Source of the DNA: Hygrophila difformis
Taxonomy: Eukaryota; Streptophyta; Magnoliopsida; Lamiales; Acanthaceae
Direction of reading: 5' to 3'
Assembly (NCBI GenBank): GCA_030278955.1
Contig: JAOANR010000011.1
Coordinates: 27,160,403-27,224,402, forward strand
DNA: 64,000 nt
This document shows, one piece after another, positions 11,410 through 23,939 of the stretch. A program made the translations under genes and the position numbers. How positions within the stretch are numbered: position 1 is the first letter of the stretch; each line of letters begins with the position of its first letter. A model generated the notes under the pieces. The model saw nothing but the letters and a program-made list of their open reading frames with translations, was not told the DNA's origin and ran no database searches.

Positions 11410-12802
11410 TAGGAATAGTAAGAGATTCTGATAATTGAATATATCCTATGTGTGTTGGTTGTTTTGAAGTGCCATCTGGCAGAAAAATTTCAGATTTAAA
11501 GGTCAATGGCTGAGGATCAAAGAGAAGAGAATAATTTGCACATAAATGACAGCTAGCTCCTGAATCCAACAACCAAACATTACTCAAAGGATGAGATGAA
11601 GGAAGACTACCTATCATGTCAACAATACCTCCAGCAAAGTCCATTGGAGTGAATCCTCCATTTCCTCCAGTAAGGCGACCAGTTAACAGTTCCTCTATTT
11701 TGGCAAGTCTGGCTTCAAGAGTGGTGGAGGCATCTGACTGATTTCCAGACTTGATAGAATTGTTCTCTGAGGTTCCAGTATTGACAGTAACAACTCCAGC
11801 CACAGATTTTGTCTTCCTTCCCTCCTTCATTGCTTTGTACCAATCTGGAATAACACCTGTAACATGAAATCAGTTTGCCTTCGTGTGCCCATTCTTCTTA
11901 CAATGTTCACAAAAGGCATTTTTATTTGCCAATTGGAAGCATTTCTCTTTGGTGTGTCCGATCTTCTTACAATATGAGCAAGTAGGACGGCCTTTATCAG
12001 TTGAAGAAACACCAGCAGATTTGTCAGGGATAGCTAAAGCAAAGTTAGCTCCTGAATCACCTCCAATAGTTCCTTGAGTTTCACTTTGTGATTCCACAGC
12101 ACAAAGCATACCAAAAGCTTTACTTACAGTAGGTAGTGGACTCATTAGAAGAATCTGATTACAAGTGTGTGAATAACTTTCATTTACTCAGCTTAGGAAT
12201 TGCATCAGTAATTCATTTTCATCAGCCTTATCCAGTAGACTCAGCAGCTCTAGATTAGTGGTAGGAAAAGGATTAAGAGCTCTATAGTCCGTCCAGAGAG
12301 ATTTTAGGTCAGTATAGTAGCTAGTAACTGATTTGTCTCCCTGAACAAAATTCACAATCATCTTCTTCAGTGACAAGACACGAGGACCACTAGTTTTACC
12401 AAAGCTATCTTCCAACTCAAGCCACAAGGTGCGAGCAGTAGAATGGTGAACAAACTTACGTCCTATCTCAGGTGAAATCGAATTCCTCAACCACTTAAGT
12501 ACTAGATAATAAATGCGCTTCCAGTTCATATAAGTAGGATCATCTAGAGCAGGAGGTGAAATCTTACCATTAACGAAGCCAATCTTCAATTTGATAATAA
12601 GACTTTGCTCTGCATCAATTTTCCAAGACGTCCAGTTTGTTTTATCCAGAAGGAATGAGGTTAGCTGCAAGTTTGGTTGATCGGCAGATGTGAGTGTAAA
12701 TTCATCTCCGAAATGAGATGTAGCAGAATTTGAGGTATTTGATGCGATAGCTGACGGCGCCGGCGGAATGACATTTGCTGGTGGTGGAGTATCATCTGCC
12801 AT
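11345..12802 (-). pseudogene. Copia gag and protease; broken by two in-frame stops
   Basis: The frame opens at 12802 (MADDTPPPANV) with a UBN2-type gag region (LTSFLLDKTNWTSWKIDAEQ). It passes a TGA at 12190-12188, continues through two zinc-knuckle-like motifs (CSYCKKIGHTKEKC; the second, CEHCKKNGHTKAN, has lost its last Cys to a TGA at 11872-11870), and ends with the aspartic protease motif WLLDSGASCHLC. All three blocks are in one frame, so gag and protease were a single polyprotein start. Confidence 0.88.
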
Positions 12803-12869
12803 CGATCAGAATGAGGATGAACAAAATTGAGGTAGGAATGTGGAAGAAATCAAGCAGAGGCCAGGATTC

Positions 12870-12881
12870 GCTCTGATACCA
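12870..12881 (-). other. Copia primer binding site (initiator tRNA-Met)
   Basis: In element sense TGGTATCAGAGC directly follows the 5' LTR. This is the standard plant LTR-element PBS complementary to tRNA-iMet. Confidence 0.93.
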
Positions 12882-13191
12882 TGTGAAATTCAGAGAGTAG
12901 CGAAGAGAAACGAGAGAAAAGATGGAGCTGAAAGTTCATTTCATTGATGTTGAAGAAGCAGTTATGAACAATGTACAGCTCAGAAGATATAAAAATACTA
13001 AAGCGTATCAACGCTTTCTCAATATAAGCCCAAGCATACAAAATATGGGCCAGAAAAAAAAAAAAAAAAACAAACAAACAAGGCCCAAACAAGCCCAAAA
13101 GAACAAATAAAATTCTGAAGCCCAGCATAGGCTTCAACCGATACCTTGTTGTTGCCATCGACCACCATCCATGCTCTTCATACTCTTATCA
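12882..13191 (-). repeat. Copia 5' LTR
   Basis: Second copy of the terminal repeat, 310 bp, distinguished from the 3' copy by a 17-nt A-run near 13054 and by six substitutions. It is followed directly by the AGAGG duplication. Confidence 0.95.
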
Positions 13192-13489
13192 AGAGGACCT
13201 CTCCAACTCAAGGAAAATAAATTTTGAAGAAATGGAAAACTCCTGCAACAATTCAGCTGGAAATGATTCCCCGATGACTCGCAGCTGCAGATGCGGCGAC
13301 GATGAGTGTTCCCCGGGCAGGCAGGCCTAAAGAGATCAAATCCAGTATTTCCCGAGTTCACATCCGAGTCGACCCATCCGATACCAGTCTCGTAAGTTTA
13401 GCTCCAAATTGATCATGAATCCAATCATCTTGTTAAACTTACTCAGGATTTATGTATATATGCATATTTACTATGTTGATATTGCATCT

Positions 13490-14165
13490 TGTTGGGAATT
13501 CACCAAACACTTCACAAGTTCAAAATTTGCAACGGACAAACAATTCCCAAGTTGTTAGAATTTCGCAGGAACATTAACAAAATCAAAGCAAGCAACAACA
13601 CAAGGATGTACGTGGAAAACCCTTCCAATTCGGAAGGTAAAAACCACGAGGCTCTTGAGCCTATCTCAAATCCACTATCACCAAAAGGAGATTACACAAA
13701 GTCTGCCAAATCACAACTAAAGATGTGGCCTTACAACAACACAAAGTCACCACAATCTCAACTCCACTAAGACACCAAAAACAGAAAATGAGAACACAAT
13801 CTGCAGCCCCGAACAGGAAATTATACAAAAATTTCTAACCGTTGAAATTCGATCTCCACCGTACAAAATCAAGAACAAGATGTCCCGCACCTACTATAAA
13901 AATTTCAGCCCGATCGGACAAGGTTTGCTTCACCGTTTGGCCGGAAATCGGAATCTGGACAGAGATGAATGACTGCTGCGTTTTGCTCTATTTTTCTCTC
14001 TGTTTGGCTGTTCTGTGGAGTGTGTATTATTGTTGACAGCTTCTCAATAATAATGTGTGCAGCTCAATTCCCTCCCCCATTTACTCTTTGGCAGCATTTA
14101 CTCTTTGGCAGATGGGAGTATTAATTATTTTTGACCAAAGATGCACATGTTGGGAGGACCCAACA
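13490..14165. mobile_element. Solo LTR in WRKY intron 2 (TSD CATCT)
   Basis: A 676-bp insert begins TGTTGGGAATTC and ends GGACCCAACA, giving 7-bp inverted ends TGTTGGG / CCCAACA. It is flanked by CATCT on both sides (13485-13489 and 14166-14170). No internal coding region is present, so it is a solo LTR. Its 3' edge lies 9 bp before exon 3. The native branch point and most of the 3' splice region are therefore moved 676 bp away from the acceptor AG. Confidence 0.93.
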
Positions 14166-14844
14166 CATCTGTAGGTGGTAAAAGATGGATACCACTGGAG
14201 AAAATACGGTCAGAAAGTTACCAGGGACAATCCTTCTCCGAGGACTTATTACAGATGCTCTGATGCTCCAACTTGCCCTGTCAAGAAGAAGGTACATACT
14301 AATTAATACCTTGTGTCATCATTATATTAATTCAGCGCATTTGGGAGAGAGGAAAATAAACAAACTCGTCGTTGTTGGTCAAATTTATCATTTGGGACTT
14401 TTAGCTCATCTATGGATTGAGCGATAAATCACTTGGATCTGATCGTGTTTTCTTTAATTTAAGAAATTCAATAACGTCATACAGTCAAGCCCTTATTAAT
14501 AAGAGCATTTTCAATTTTTGTAGGTGCAAAGAAGTGCCAATGATCCATCTCTTTTAGTTGCCACATATGACGGCCGCCACAACCACCACCCTTCTCATCC
14601 CCTAATGACATCACAATTCGCTGGAGCAAGTTTCCATAGCCCTTACAGCAGAACCCAAGAAAGTGCTGTTTCAACCAAAGAGATCGCTGAAATACTGCAG
14701 TTGTTTGCCGACCAAATGGCCTCTTCTTTGATAAGGAGTCACAGCTTCACAGATGCCCTGGCAGCTGCTATCTCAGGCAGGATGTCCGATGATGTATTGG
14801 AGGAGAAAGATGAGATCTTGCCGAATTCAGACAAGGTTTTGTAA

Positions 14845-15628
14845 AAATATGGGACTGGGATACGAGATATGTGCCAGTTGTCTAGCTTATTGGGATTGTT
14901 TGGTTGCAAACATATTGAGGAACATAAAAGAGCATATAACATGTTGTCTGCTTTAGCATATTTGACCCGCCTATATGCTTGTTTGGTTAGTACCATATTA
15001 GAAAGTAGATTTGGATCAATATGCTACTATCTAATTTCCGATGTGTTAGATTTCGAATCATATTAGTGAACTAATAGCAGATTGTAATTTTACTTTAAAT
15101 GTGTTATCTGTTTATATGTATCAGGAAATTTTTCGGGTGTTCGTAAATTACGGGAGAAAAAAGTTGCAAACTACTAGTAATGAAATCCATTGTTCTTACT
15201 AAATTTATTAACATTAAAGGAACCCTTTGAGCTTTTAAATCATTGAAAATTGTTCATTACAATACACACCTTAGCTATACAGTATATCAATAACGAAGTA
15301 AACCATTGTGATGTCATCTAAACCAGCTACATCATCGTCCCGCCTTTCGGCAAAAAAAATGAACCGAATAAACATGGCTTCCTAAGTTTACACGTCACAA
15401 TTAGATCTTTTGGCAATAGATTTCTACACGCTACTGCCAATCAATTTCACAATATCATCCCCAATGGCATCCTCAAATTTGGGTGCAGTTGAAGTCAAGT
15501 GAGCCCTAGCTAAATCCTCAAGGTTGATGTTCTTACATACACAGTGGCACAATTTGATGTGTTCTGCCATGACGCGTCAGCTGACTGATTCAACGAAGCC
15601 CGGATAACTTTGATATTATGATCTTATC
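14845..15628. other. Convergent spacer between the WRKY and formin genes
   Basis: It should hold the two 3' UTRs, since both genes end toward this stretch. No further gene, repeat or RNA is recognised. Confidence 0.5.
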
Positions 15629-18600
15629 CTATGGCTGTGGCGGCATGTCTGGCATCTTCCCAGCAGTTTCATTTTCCAAATTATTCCCAGATGCTTTAGA
15701 CATTGCCTTCTCATTTTCTGCTTCTTTCTGTGCATTCTTTTTTTCCAATTCCAGTAGTTTGCTGTTTTCCTCATGAGCACGTTGAAACATCCTCACAAAG
15801 TTTAACAAAGTTGAGACAACTGCAAAGACATCTCCAGTGAAACTAGTATATTATATGATGCAATGCTGTGGAAATATGCAGCAGCTTTCAAAAGACAGAA
15901 TGGAATTTCGGCTTGTAATAGAGAATCAGACTATATCACTGACTATCCTGTGGAATTTTCCTTCGAGGTCTAGAATGATAAGATATCAGGAAACAGCAGG
16001 AATACCTTGCTCAAATGGGCAACGTGTTGGATCTTCCCCAAAATAGAGGGCCAATGCGTCTGCTTTCTTTCCCTGTATGAAATTTTCAAAAATATATCAG
16101 ATAAATCGCTGGGCATTCCATGTATAGGAAATTGACCAAGGTGGGGAACATACTACTCCGGAATAAAGTGTAGCCAATGATCTCACTTCCACTTCAGCAG
16201 AGGCATAAAAATCCTTCAAAGTCTAGAAAATCATGAAATAAATGATTAGCCAGAAAAGTGAGAGTTCAAGTTTCAACACCATCTTCGTGGTGATCAATTG
16301 ATCATGTGTCATTCAGATCTTGAGAAATACTTGTACAGTTCAAGATTTGAGGGTTAAGGCTTAGATCACCTAAAACCAGTACTTTCTCAAATCTAAACGA
16401 TTAATAGGTATGAGTACCACCCACATGGATTGCATCAAATCAGTGATAAGAAACACTCCTTTAATTGGTAGGCACAATTGTACAAAATGCGTCTGAGATC
16501 ATGTGTCCATGTGATAGATGATTGTCACTAGTCACTACCCTCTGTCCCACATGTTTTCAGAAGGTTAAAAATAGTTCATTAGAAATGAAAATGATCAAAA
16601 GAAGGGATTAGCAAGTTTCTGTTATCAAAAGAAATGTGACGGTATGCATATCAGGCCAAGGCCAACCATTTGTGACGTGTTGTGTAATGTGTTGCATTTG
16701 AAGTTTTATGAACACATACCATTTGTTGACCTGCATAAGACCATGGAAAAATTTCTATGTGATCACGATATAAAAGTTACCTGGCAGAAGTGTTCTGAAA
16801 CAGCACCATCATTCTCAGACAAAGTTAGTTCTTGCTCAACTTTTTCAAGCCCTTTGTTAATAGCTTGCATTTCTTCTGCCAAGTACTTTAGTTGAATCTA
16901 CACATGTATGTTGTGAATCATGTAACCATAAAGTGATTCCAGTTGAACTTAATGCAAGAAATGCAAACGCTGAAGAAATTACTGTTTACCTTTGTTGCAG
17001 CCTCTAAACTTCTTAGGTCTTTGTGAAAATCTAGGACACTGGGCAGTTTCTCAGCAAGAACCTAAAGGTTGACCGAAGGTACATTTAAAAAGTTGTGTGC
17101 ATTACATTTGTTAAAACAGAGAAACTGTCAGTGGTATAATATAAAGCTTTGGCACAATATTCTGTTGTATGATTCCAGGTTTAGAGGGTGTGTAAGGGCA
17201 AGGATTGTATCATAAGTAAATTCAATAAAATAAGGTCATTTTTATACCTTACACAGATAGTGCATAAGAGTGAGCTTGTTGTTTCGAGCTCTTGTTTCAG
17301 TAAGCTTTAGAAGACTGTCCAAGCGAAATCCAACGGCAGAGCCTGAGAATGGAAGTGTATATTATTAACTTAATTTTAATAAGGTTTGGGTAAGTGGATG
17401 TTGTTGAAGTACCGGGATCAAGACTTAAAAATATTTTCTTACCTCTCGCAGTTCCCTGATTAAGCGCATTTCCGAGCGAAAGAATGGTTTGCATTATTCT
17501 TTTCAACTTTACAGAATTCCTGACCTGATTAAAATCACCTTCAGTTGAGAACATTCAATGAAGGAGACAAAATAAGAACAAAGAAACAGTGAACATACCT
17601 CTTCTGATGTGGAGCTAACGATATTCAAACCACTTTTCAAATCTGATACCTAACCATGAATGAGGAGAATGTCAGAATATTTCGATTTATTATAAGATCG
17701 ACCAGGGACAAGAAGTAAATGACAGCAACGGGAAAACTAACATTGCATTGTGCAAGCGATATTCTCTTCTCACCTGGGTGGAAAATTGAATTTTAAATGA
17801 GAAAACCCTTAACTTTGACTCTACACGCGGAACTTTCATCATCTCCAAGAAAAACTGCAGAAATGGGGCATCATAACAAGTTGTAAAGCCATAAAAATGA
17901 TAATTGACATTCTACTAATTCAACAATAATGTATTAAATTTCTGGTTCTTGAACATTGTGAGAAGTAGAAAAGGTGGGACTATGAAGTCTGTTGAGACAC
18001 TGAGAGAAATTGAAACCACCACCCATAGTATACATTAAGCAATGGCTATAAAGCTTCTAGCAAGAGAAGCTCATCAAAAGTAACATAAGAGTACTAATTT
18101 GTGTACTATCAAATCTAAAATGCATTTATGAAAACAAGTAGGATCCAAACATGGACGAAACAACAAGTAGACACCAAAGTTTCCCTCAGTTAATGGTGGC
18201 AGTGGCCCAGTTAACATATGTAATCTATATAAAGAGAAGTATATTATTCACCTGCTCGCATTTTCCAAGGTTCTCCTTGTCACCTTTGTAGTTCTGAAAG
18301 AAGAATATAGTTAGGCCTGGAAAGATAGATACAAAATATGATATTGCACCCAAATCTAACATCGTATGAGACAGGTACTGAACTTGCCTAAAAAGATGAA
18401 TGATTTGGGTACAAATGTATACCTTGAGGAGATCAATTTCTTCTTTGGTAGGGGAAAACTTTATAAGATTATCAACCTGATCAACATCTAATGCTGAGTC
18501 ATCCAGAGCAAGGACAGAATTCTGTGAAAAGATAAGTCAATTCCATGCCAAAGGGAACAACAATTAAGGTTTTCTATTTTTTTTACTTTTTATTTTTATT

Positions 18601-21600
18601 TTCTATTATACGATTAAAGTTAGGTATGTAAGAAAAACACAAACAGGCATTGAAGATCAGCCTACCATCAATTCAGGCAGAGGAACCTTTACTTTTGTCA
18701 ACATGATTTCGCAATTATTTGCCCTCCGTAGCTCAACCTATAATGAAAAAAATGTCAAAATTCAAATGGATATTTTTTATTACACCTTATCATTGCATAC
18801 ACAAATTCCATTCAATTTTTATTGCATCTGATGGTCCAGGAGCCTATACTGTAAGTAACAATAATATGGGCATCACCAACTCAATAAATCAGGCCAGACA
18901 AAAGTTTCTGAAGGAGCATTAGTTGTTCAAGCCACTCCATGAATATATATCATTAAAGAAAAACTTAGAACATCTATGTGGGTTGGTATTGGCTATAGCT
19001 AGTTCAATCACTTGGATTTAGTTTGAAGGTATGGACCGAGTTCAAACCCAACATTCCAAATGAAAAAAAAAAAAAAAAAAAAAAAAGAATCTTAAAAGGT
19101 CTGATTTACCAGCTGGACTTTATCAGGTTTAGTAAGCCCTGCGCCACGCTTATTTCTCTTTCCACCAGTGGCTCCTTGACTGGAATTTGGAGCAGCGGCT
19201 GAGAAAAGACTCTCGAGTTCAGACATGTCTAACTCAGGAGCTCTAAAAGGATGATATAAGAGGAGATGACATCATTAAAAATAGCATAATCAATATAGTA
19301 TTTCATGCTAAGAAAAGCATAATAATATAGAATGATTTAAGAAGATGATATAGGACATCATACTTTGAAGCTTCCTCAGGTTTTTGCGCCTCAGCCCATA
19401 GGCTGCCCTGGATGGCCCTAGTTAACTTTAACCAGTGGTAAGGTTTCAAGGATGACCTTTTAGCTTGTGCTTGATTTCTTGCATTTGTTTTAGGTAGCAG
19501 CTTTCCCTTTGCCCCCAAAGGGGGTGGAGGTATGTTGCCAGATTTTGATAAGCCGTTCATGTTCATTTGAGGAGGAGGTGGAGGTGGAACAGATCCGCAT
19601 TCCCTACCAGGGGCATTCTTTGAGATGGAACTAGAAGGACATGGAGGTGGAGGCGGTGGTGCAGGTGCTCCGCCAGCTGAAGTTCCACCGGCAGAAGCTA
19701 TTGTTGAGCTTGGGCGCCGAGGTGGAGGAGGTGGAGCTGGAGGTTGCCTGGTACTTGACATTGACGGTGCTTTAGTTACTGATTGGTTCTCAGCGGGTGA
19801 TGCACTGGAAGAAGGAAGTGGTGGAGGGGGAGGAGATGGAGGAGCAGCTTTGGCTGAGGATGAACTAGTGGATAAATTAGTATTGGATTGTAATGGAGGG
19901 GGTGGAGGTGGAGGAGGTGGCAGTGTAGCTTTGACTGAGGATGAATCCATTGATAAGTCAGTATTAGATTGCACTGGAGGAGGCTGTGGTGGTGGAGGAG
20001 GTGGCGAAGGAGCTGCTGCTGATGGTTGTAGCAGAGGTGAAGATAATGTTTGCACTGACTGAGAACCTGACAATTCCAAAGCACGTGGCTGACAAGTAGA
20101 TTGTAAAGGGGGCGGGGGTGGAGGTGGTGGTTGTTGCAAATTCGGCATTAATGCTTGTGTTGACCGGGACAATGGAGGAGGAGGAGGAGGAGGAGGTGGT
20201 GGAGGAGCCATAGATCCTGATTTAGAAGTCATAGATTGATCCGGGGTCCATTGCTCTGATGCTGATATAGAAGTTTCTGCAGTCATGCACGAGACTTCTC
20301 TGTTAATGACACCAGCATTGTCATGAAGAAGTGCTGTAATCCCAAGCGCAGAGGGTGAACCTCGGAATCTAGACACAGCAACAGGCGAATTTTGCAGGGA
20401 GTTCCCAAATGAACCCGGAGTAAATGAAGAACTTGGTGAAATGATTTTTGCCTGAGCTAGCCTTTGAACAGAGACCTGTAGCTCATTGGCCTTCAGAATA
20501 TCCAAGTCAGGAGATGATTGGGAAGAGGCCATCGGTGATGCACTTGGTTCAATTGTGCCACTCTCTGTCATTTTCTCCATTGCACTCCGGAGAATAACAC
20601 ATTCTAGTTGTTCGTCTTTCAAACTCTTTGGGAGAACATTTAGCAAGTTTTCTTTGCCTGCATTAGCTGCGGCATTGAGTTCCAGGTTCTCCCGCAGAAT
20701 ACTGGTGGCTGTCACCTGTTGGATCACATTATGGGCATTCAAACCCTTCCAGTCCAGAAAGCCAAATATGTCTTGAAGTTCAGTAAATGCTTCGACAGGA
20801 AGACCTTCGTTGTCTTGGATGACAGGCAAATCAAGACCAACAATTGAAGAAGAGGAATCCATCTCAGAGAAGAAAACCTTAAATTACAATCAAACAACAA
20901 ATTTCAAAACTCTAAACATAGAATTCATTGATTTCACACAAAAGGAAAGATGTCTACCTCTGCTCTGAAGTCCTTGGGAAATTTATCCTTGGCATTCCAC
21001 AGCGTATCAATTTCATCACGGTTAAGCATCAATATATTCGATCTGATAAATGCTGTATTGAACATCACCCGGAACATTATTTCTTGGCATTCTAAGCTTT
21101 CGTCTAGGTTGATACACTCAAGCACAACATCACCTTGTACATGGCAATTGATATCAATTTTAGCAAGTTCACAATCCGCCTGAAACAACATGCTCTTTAG
21201 TATAGTATGCCATGAAACAATGTCAGTTTTGAATATCTTGAGGAGCTACTCCAGTCTCCAAGACAAAATATCAATACATTTAAGAAAACCATAAGTTGAA
21301 AAATATTAAAATGATAATTGGCACATACACTTCAACCAGGAGAGAGTCATAAATCAGGAAAGTAAATTGCTTGAATTGAAAACTACCTGTTTGAAGTACC
21401 CAACAACTTTGCTATTTTTTGGCATAGAGTAGAGCACCTTTGTTGTTCGATCAGCAGCCATTAAAGGATCTTGTCCATATATCCTAATAATAGGACGGCA
21501 ACCCCCCTCACCATCCATACTGGGAATGACTCTAAGAATGATACAATCCAACGTCAGTGCCCTGTCCAAGGGGGGCCATTGCAAGCTTATGTTCCTTCTT

Positions 21601-22376
21601 GACACATACTGCATATACCTTAACTGTGAAGGCAACGGATTCAAAGGAGACAACAACTCCAAAAGCTCATGTGGTGCCTGCTTATATATCATATCCAGAG
21701 TCCTCCTTTCCCCACTGTATTGCTTCCTGTAAATCAAGAAAGTAGCAAGCATGAAGACCAGCACCGGCAAAGCCCCTTCCTCACAATGCAGCAAAAGCAC
21801 GTTCCTCTGCCCGATTGAAAGCCAGCTGTCACTCGATCTCAAGAAATGGTGGATCAATTCCAGGCTGAGCACAGGGCAATTCTCATACTGGTGAGGATAA
21901 TCTATCACTGTCATACTGTGCGTCGACACTACCTTAGTAAATTGGTTCCTATGGCCTCCGTATCCAAAGTTAAACACCATGAATGAGGCGTCGGGAAAAT
22001 GTTCACGGACTTGACTAAGAATACGTCCCATGTACACTTGATACTCGTTACCCTCCCAAAGATTTGCAGCAAAGCATCTATCAAAGACTAAACAAATCAC
22101 ATAGTCGGTATTTTTCTATTTGCAATGAGCTCTTCTCACTCCAATTTCTCCTCACACATTCAAATAAAACATAAATTCTAATCGCAAACAAATGTAGTAA
22201 ATTTGACATAACCTAACAGAGGCAACCCTATCCTAATTGACTTGTAGTAAATGAAAATGTTAACAAGTGAACTTGGGACAAAGTAAACGGAGAATGAACG
22301 TACCAAAAACCCTATCGGAAATCTCCAAAAGGCCTTCGGGCGGCTTCCGGTAGAAAAATTTGCGAAACAGCGCCAT
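15629..22376 (-). CDS. Class II formin (PTEN-like, C2, FH1, FH2), intact 17-exon gene
   Basis: Exons on the minus strand: 22376-22304, 22087-21387, 21179-20958, 20877-19364, 19242-19110, 18737-18666, 18521-18423, 18293-18252, 17854-17774, 17649-17599, 17524-17443, 17342-17248, 17061-16990, 16897-16781, 16222-16154, 16072-16006 and 15819-15629. They join in phase to 1,226 residues. The start MALFRKFFYRKPPEGLLEIS is typical of class II plant formins. A PTEN-like domain (about 1-190) and a C2-like domain (about 200-330) come first. Polyproline FH1 runs fall at about 565-785, and a complete FH2 starts at LKPYHWLKL (about 805) and includes LSLGNALNQGTARGSAVGFR. Class II formins nucleate and cap actin filaments; the PTEN-like part binds phosphoinositides. 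The P-loop position reads HCEEGALP and lacks the HCxxGxxR residues, so phosphatase activity is not expected. This is the only clearly intact host gene here. Confidence 0.95.
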
Positions 22377-22563
22377 AAGCGCACAAAGATCCCACCAAAA
22401 TCACCGCCGGGACAAATCCTAATGGGCTCACATTGCACTCGCTGACACCCGACAAACAACTGCCCACATTGGGGAAAAGGAAATTCCGAGACGAGAATGT
22501 AATGAACACATACAAACAGAATGCGATATATGTATATATAAATATATATATATATGTGTGTGT

Positions 22564-22591
22564 GGGGGAGGGGGAGGGGGAGGGGGAGGGG
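22564..22591 (+). promoter_or_regulatory. G-quadruplex-prone G-tract repeat upstream of the formin
   Basis: Four G5 tracts and one G4 tract separated by single A residues follow a TA/TG dinucleotide run (about 22527-22563). The tract lies about 190 bp upstream of the formin start codon, on the template strand for that gene. Five G-tracts with one-base loops are the textbook pattern for a stable quadruplex. A regulatory effect is inferred only. Confidence 0.6.
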
Positions 22592-23620
22592 TGTATCTTT
22601 ACATTGAAGAAAGTGGTAATGGGCGAGTAGAGAGTGGGAATTGGATTTTGCTGGGATTGTAAGGAATACTTATTTCACCTCCATGTGAGACATTTCTTCA
22701 CAGCCACACTTACTCTGTGTTCGTTTGTTCGTCGTACGTTTCTCAAGAATGTAGCTTGGCTTTCAATGGGAGGGAGGAAAGGAAACATAAATGAGGTCTG
22801 CCGTTTCAGCCTCTCTCAACACAACACAAAATTAACTCCCGTGGGCAAAAGGGATTTCGTTATTTTTAATCTTTTTTGCTCCCCCCAGTTTTCAAGATTT
22901 TGGTTTTGGTGGTGGTGGCAGTGGCAGTGGCTGGCGGTGCTTTTGTTGTACAATAAAAGAGAAGTGTGGGGTGGGCACTCGTCGTCGTCGTCGGATCTGA
23001 GGGTGGTTTTGTCTGATTGATTGAATCAATCAGGGGAATTCTCTGTGCACCTCTAGCCTGGTTGTTGTTGTATTGTGCAGTGACTAACTACTCCATAGTT
23101 ATGGCATGGGTGGGTGTCTCATGTCTGATTGTTCTTTCACATATTCATTCTGTGTCATTTTCACACTGTACTAGGTTTCCGTGCACACGTGCTTGCTTTC
23201 CAATCTTTGGAAATATAATTATGGTAGTTAGTATAGTCATTAAGGAATCTTATTCAATTATATGATAGTTTAATCAGTGATTAAGACCTACTGAATAAAC
23301 ATCGACACTTTATAATTATATCAAGAGAGGCACAAAATTGAGTACAACAATGAAAATAAGAAGAAGGGCATTTTGGTTTCCTAAGTCCATTACTTCCGGC
23401 CTGGCCCAGTCAGTATCCTACAAACCCACGTTACTCGGCACCGCGATTGCAATTTGACTATACTGGCGATGTCGGATAGGTTTTCAGACGCAAAATAAAT
23501 AAATGTAAATGTGGGGAAGCAACATTGTCGATGTAGATCGAATTAAATTGGCACGATTTTAATTATTATTATAGGAACGAATTTGGCAACTCCACAAGTG
23601 CATTTTATGTAGTTAATATA
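22592..23620. other. Spacer upstream of the formin
   Basis: Likely 5' UTR and promoter of the formin near 22377-22700. No gene is recognised in the rest. Confidence 0.45.
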
Positions 23621-23939
23621 CTAGCCATTTAGCGTTGCACAACGTATTTGGGACGTACAGCTGTCCATGGAGAAAGAAGAAATAATTGAAGAAACGTACT
23701 CAATGTTTCCCATCGCGGCTCATCAAAAAAATATTTCCTGTTGCAGAAACAAAGAATTTAAGGAGGAAGGGCCAGCATTGATTGATAACGAGGAAAGAGG
23801 TTATGAGAAGTTGATGAAAGATTTCCTTGTTTCTTCATTTTAGAAAGTAATGTTCCCCAGAAATATTTCTGATCTCTACATCATAAATTTGATAAAGCAA
23901 AAAGGATCTCAAGGAGTATCAGATTTACAATGAGCACAC

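Larger units (their letters stand above)
8029..13191 (-). mobile_element. Full-length Copia LTR retrotransposon in WRKY exon 2 (TSD AGAGG)
   Basis: The element is 5,163 bp on the minus strand. It has LTRs of 303 bp (3' LTR, 8029-8331) and 310 bp (5' LTR, 12882-13191), both TG...CA, a PBS, a PPT, and gag-protease-integrase-RT-RNase H order as in Copia. The 5-bp target-site duplication AGAGG is exact (8024-8028 and 13192-13196). The LTRs differ by about six substitutions and an A-run length, close to 98% identity by eye, so the insertion is fairly young. The coding region nevertheless carries several stops and at least one frameshift, so it is not autonomous. Confidence 0.97.
7741..14844 (+). 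pseudogene. WRKY group IIa (WRKY40-like) transcription factor gene, disrupted
   Basis: Exons: 7741-7782, 7893-8028 continuing at 13197-13391, 14175-14291 and 14524-14844. The N-terminus carries a leucine zipper in heptads (VNYDNLIEELNRTKSENRKL onward). The DNA-binding domain reads [19 protein letters not shown], with a C-X5-C-X23-H-X-H finger ending in GRHNHHP. Exon phases agree throughout. Group IIa WRKYs bind W-boxes in the nucleus and regulate defence and ABA responses, forming dimers through the zipper. Three lesions are visible: a Copia element in exon 2, a GGCA duplication (13316-13323) that shifts the frame before the WRKY domain, and a solo LTR in intron 2 ending 9 bp before exon 3. 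The WRKY domain itself is undamaged. As it stands the locus could encode only a 60-residue zipper peptide ending two codons after the insertion point. Confidence 0.88.

Noticed and set aside
19625..20062. Open frame on the plus strand encoding a Gly-rich protein
   Set aside because: It is the antisense of the formin polyproline exon; the poly-Gly results from CCA/CCT codons read backward.
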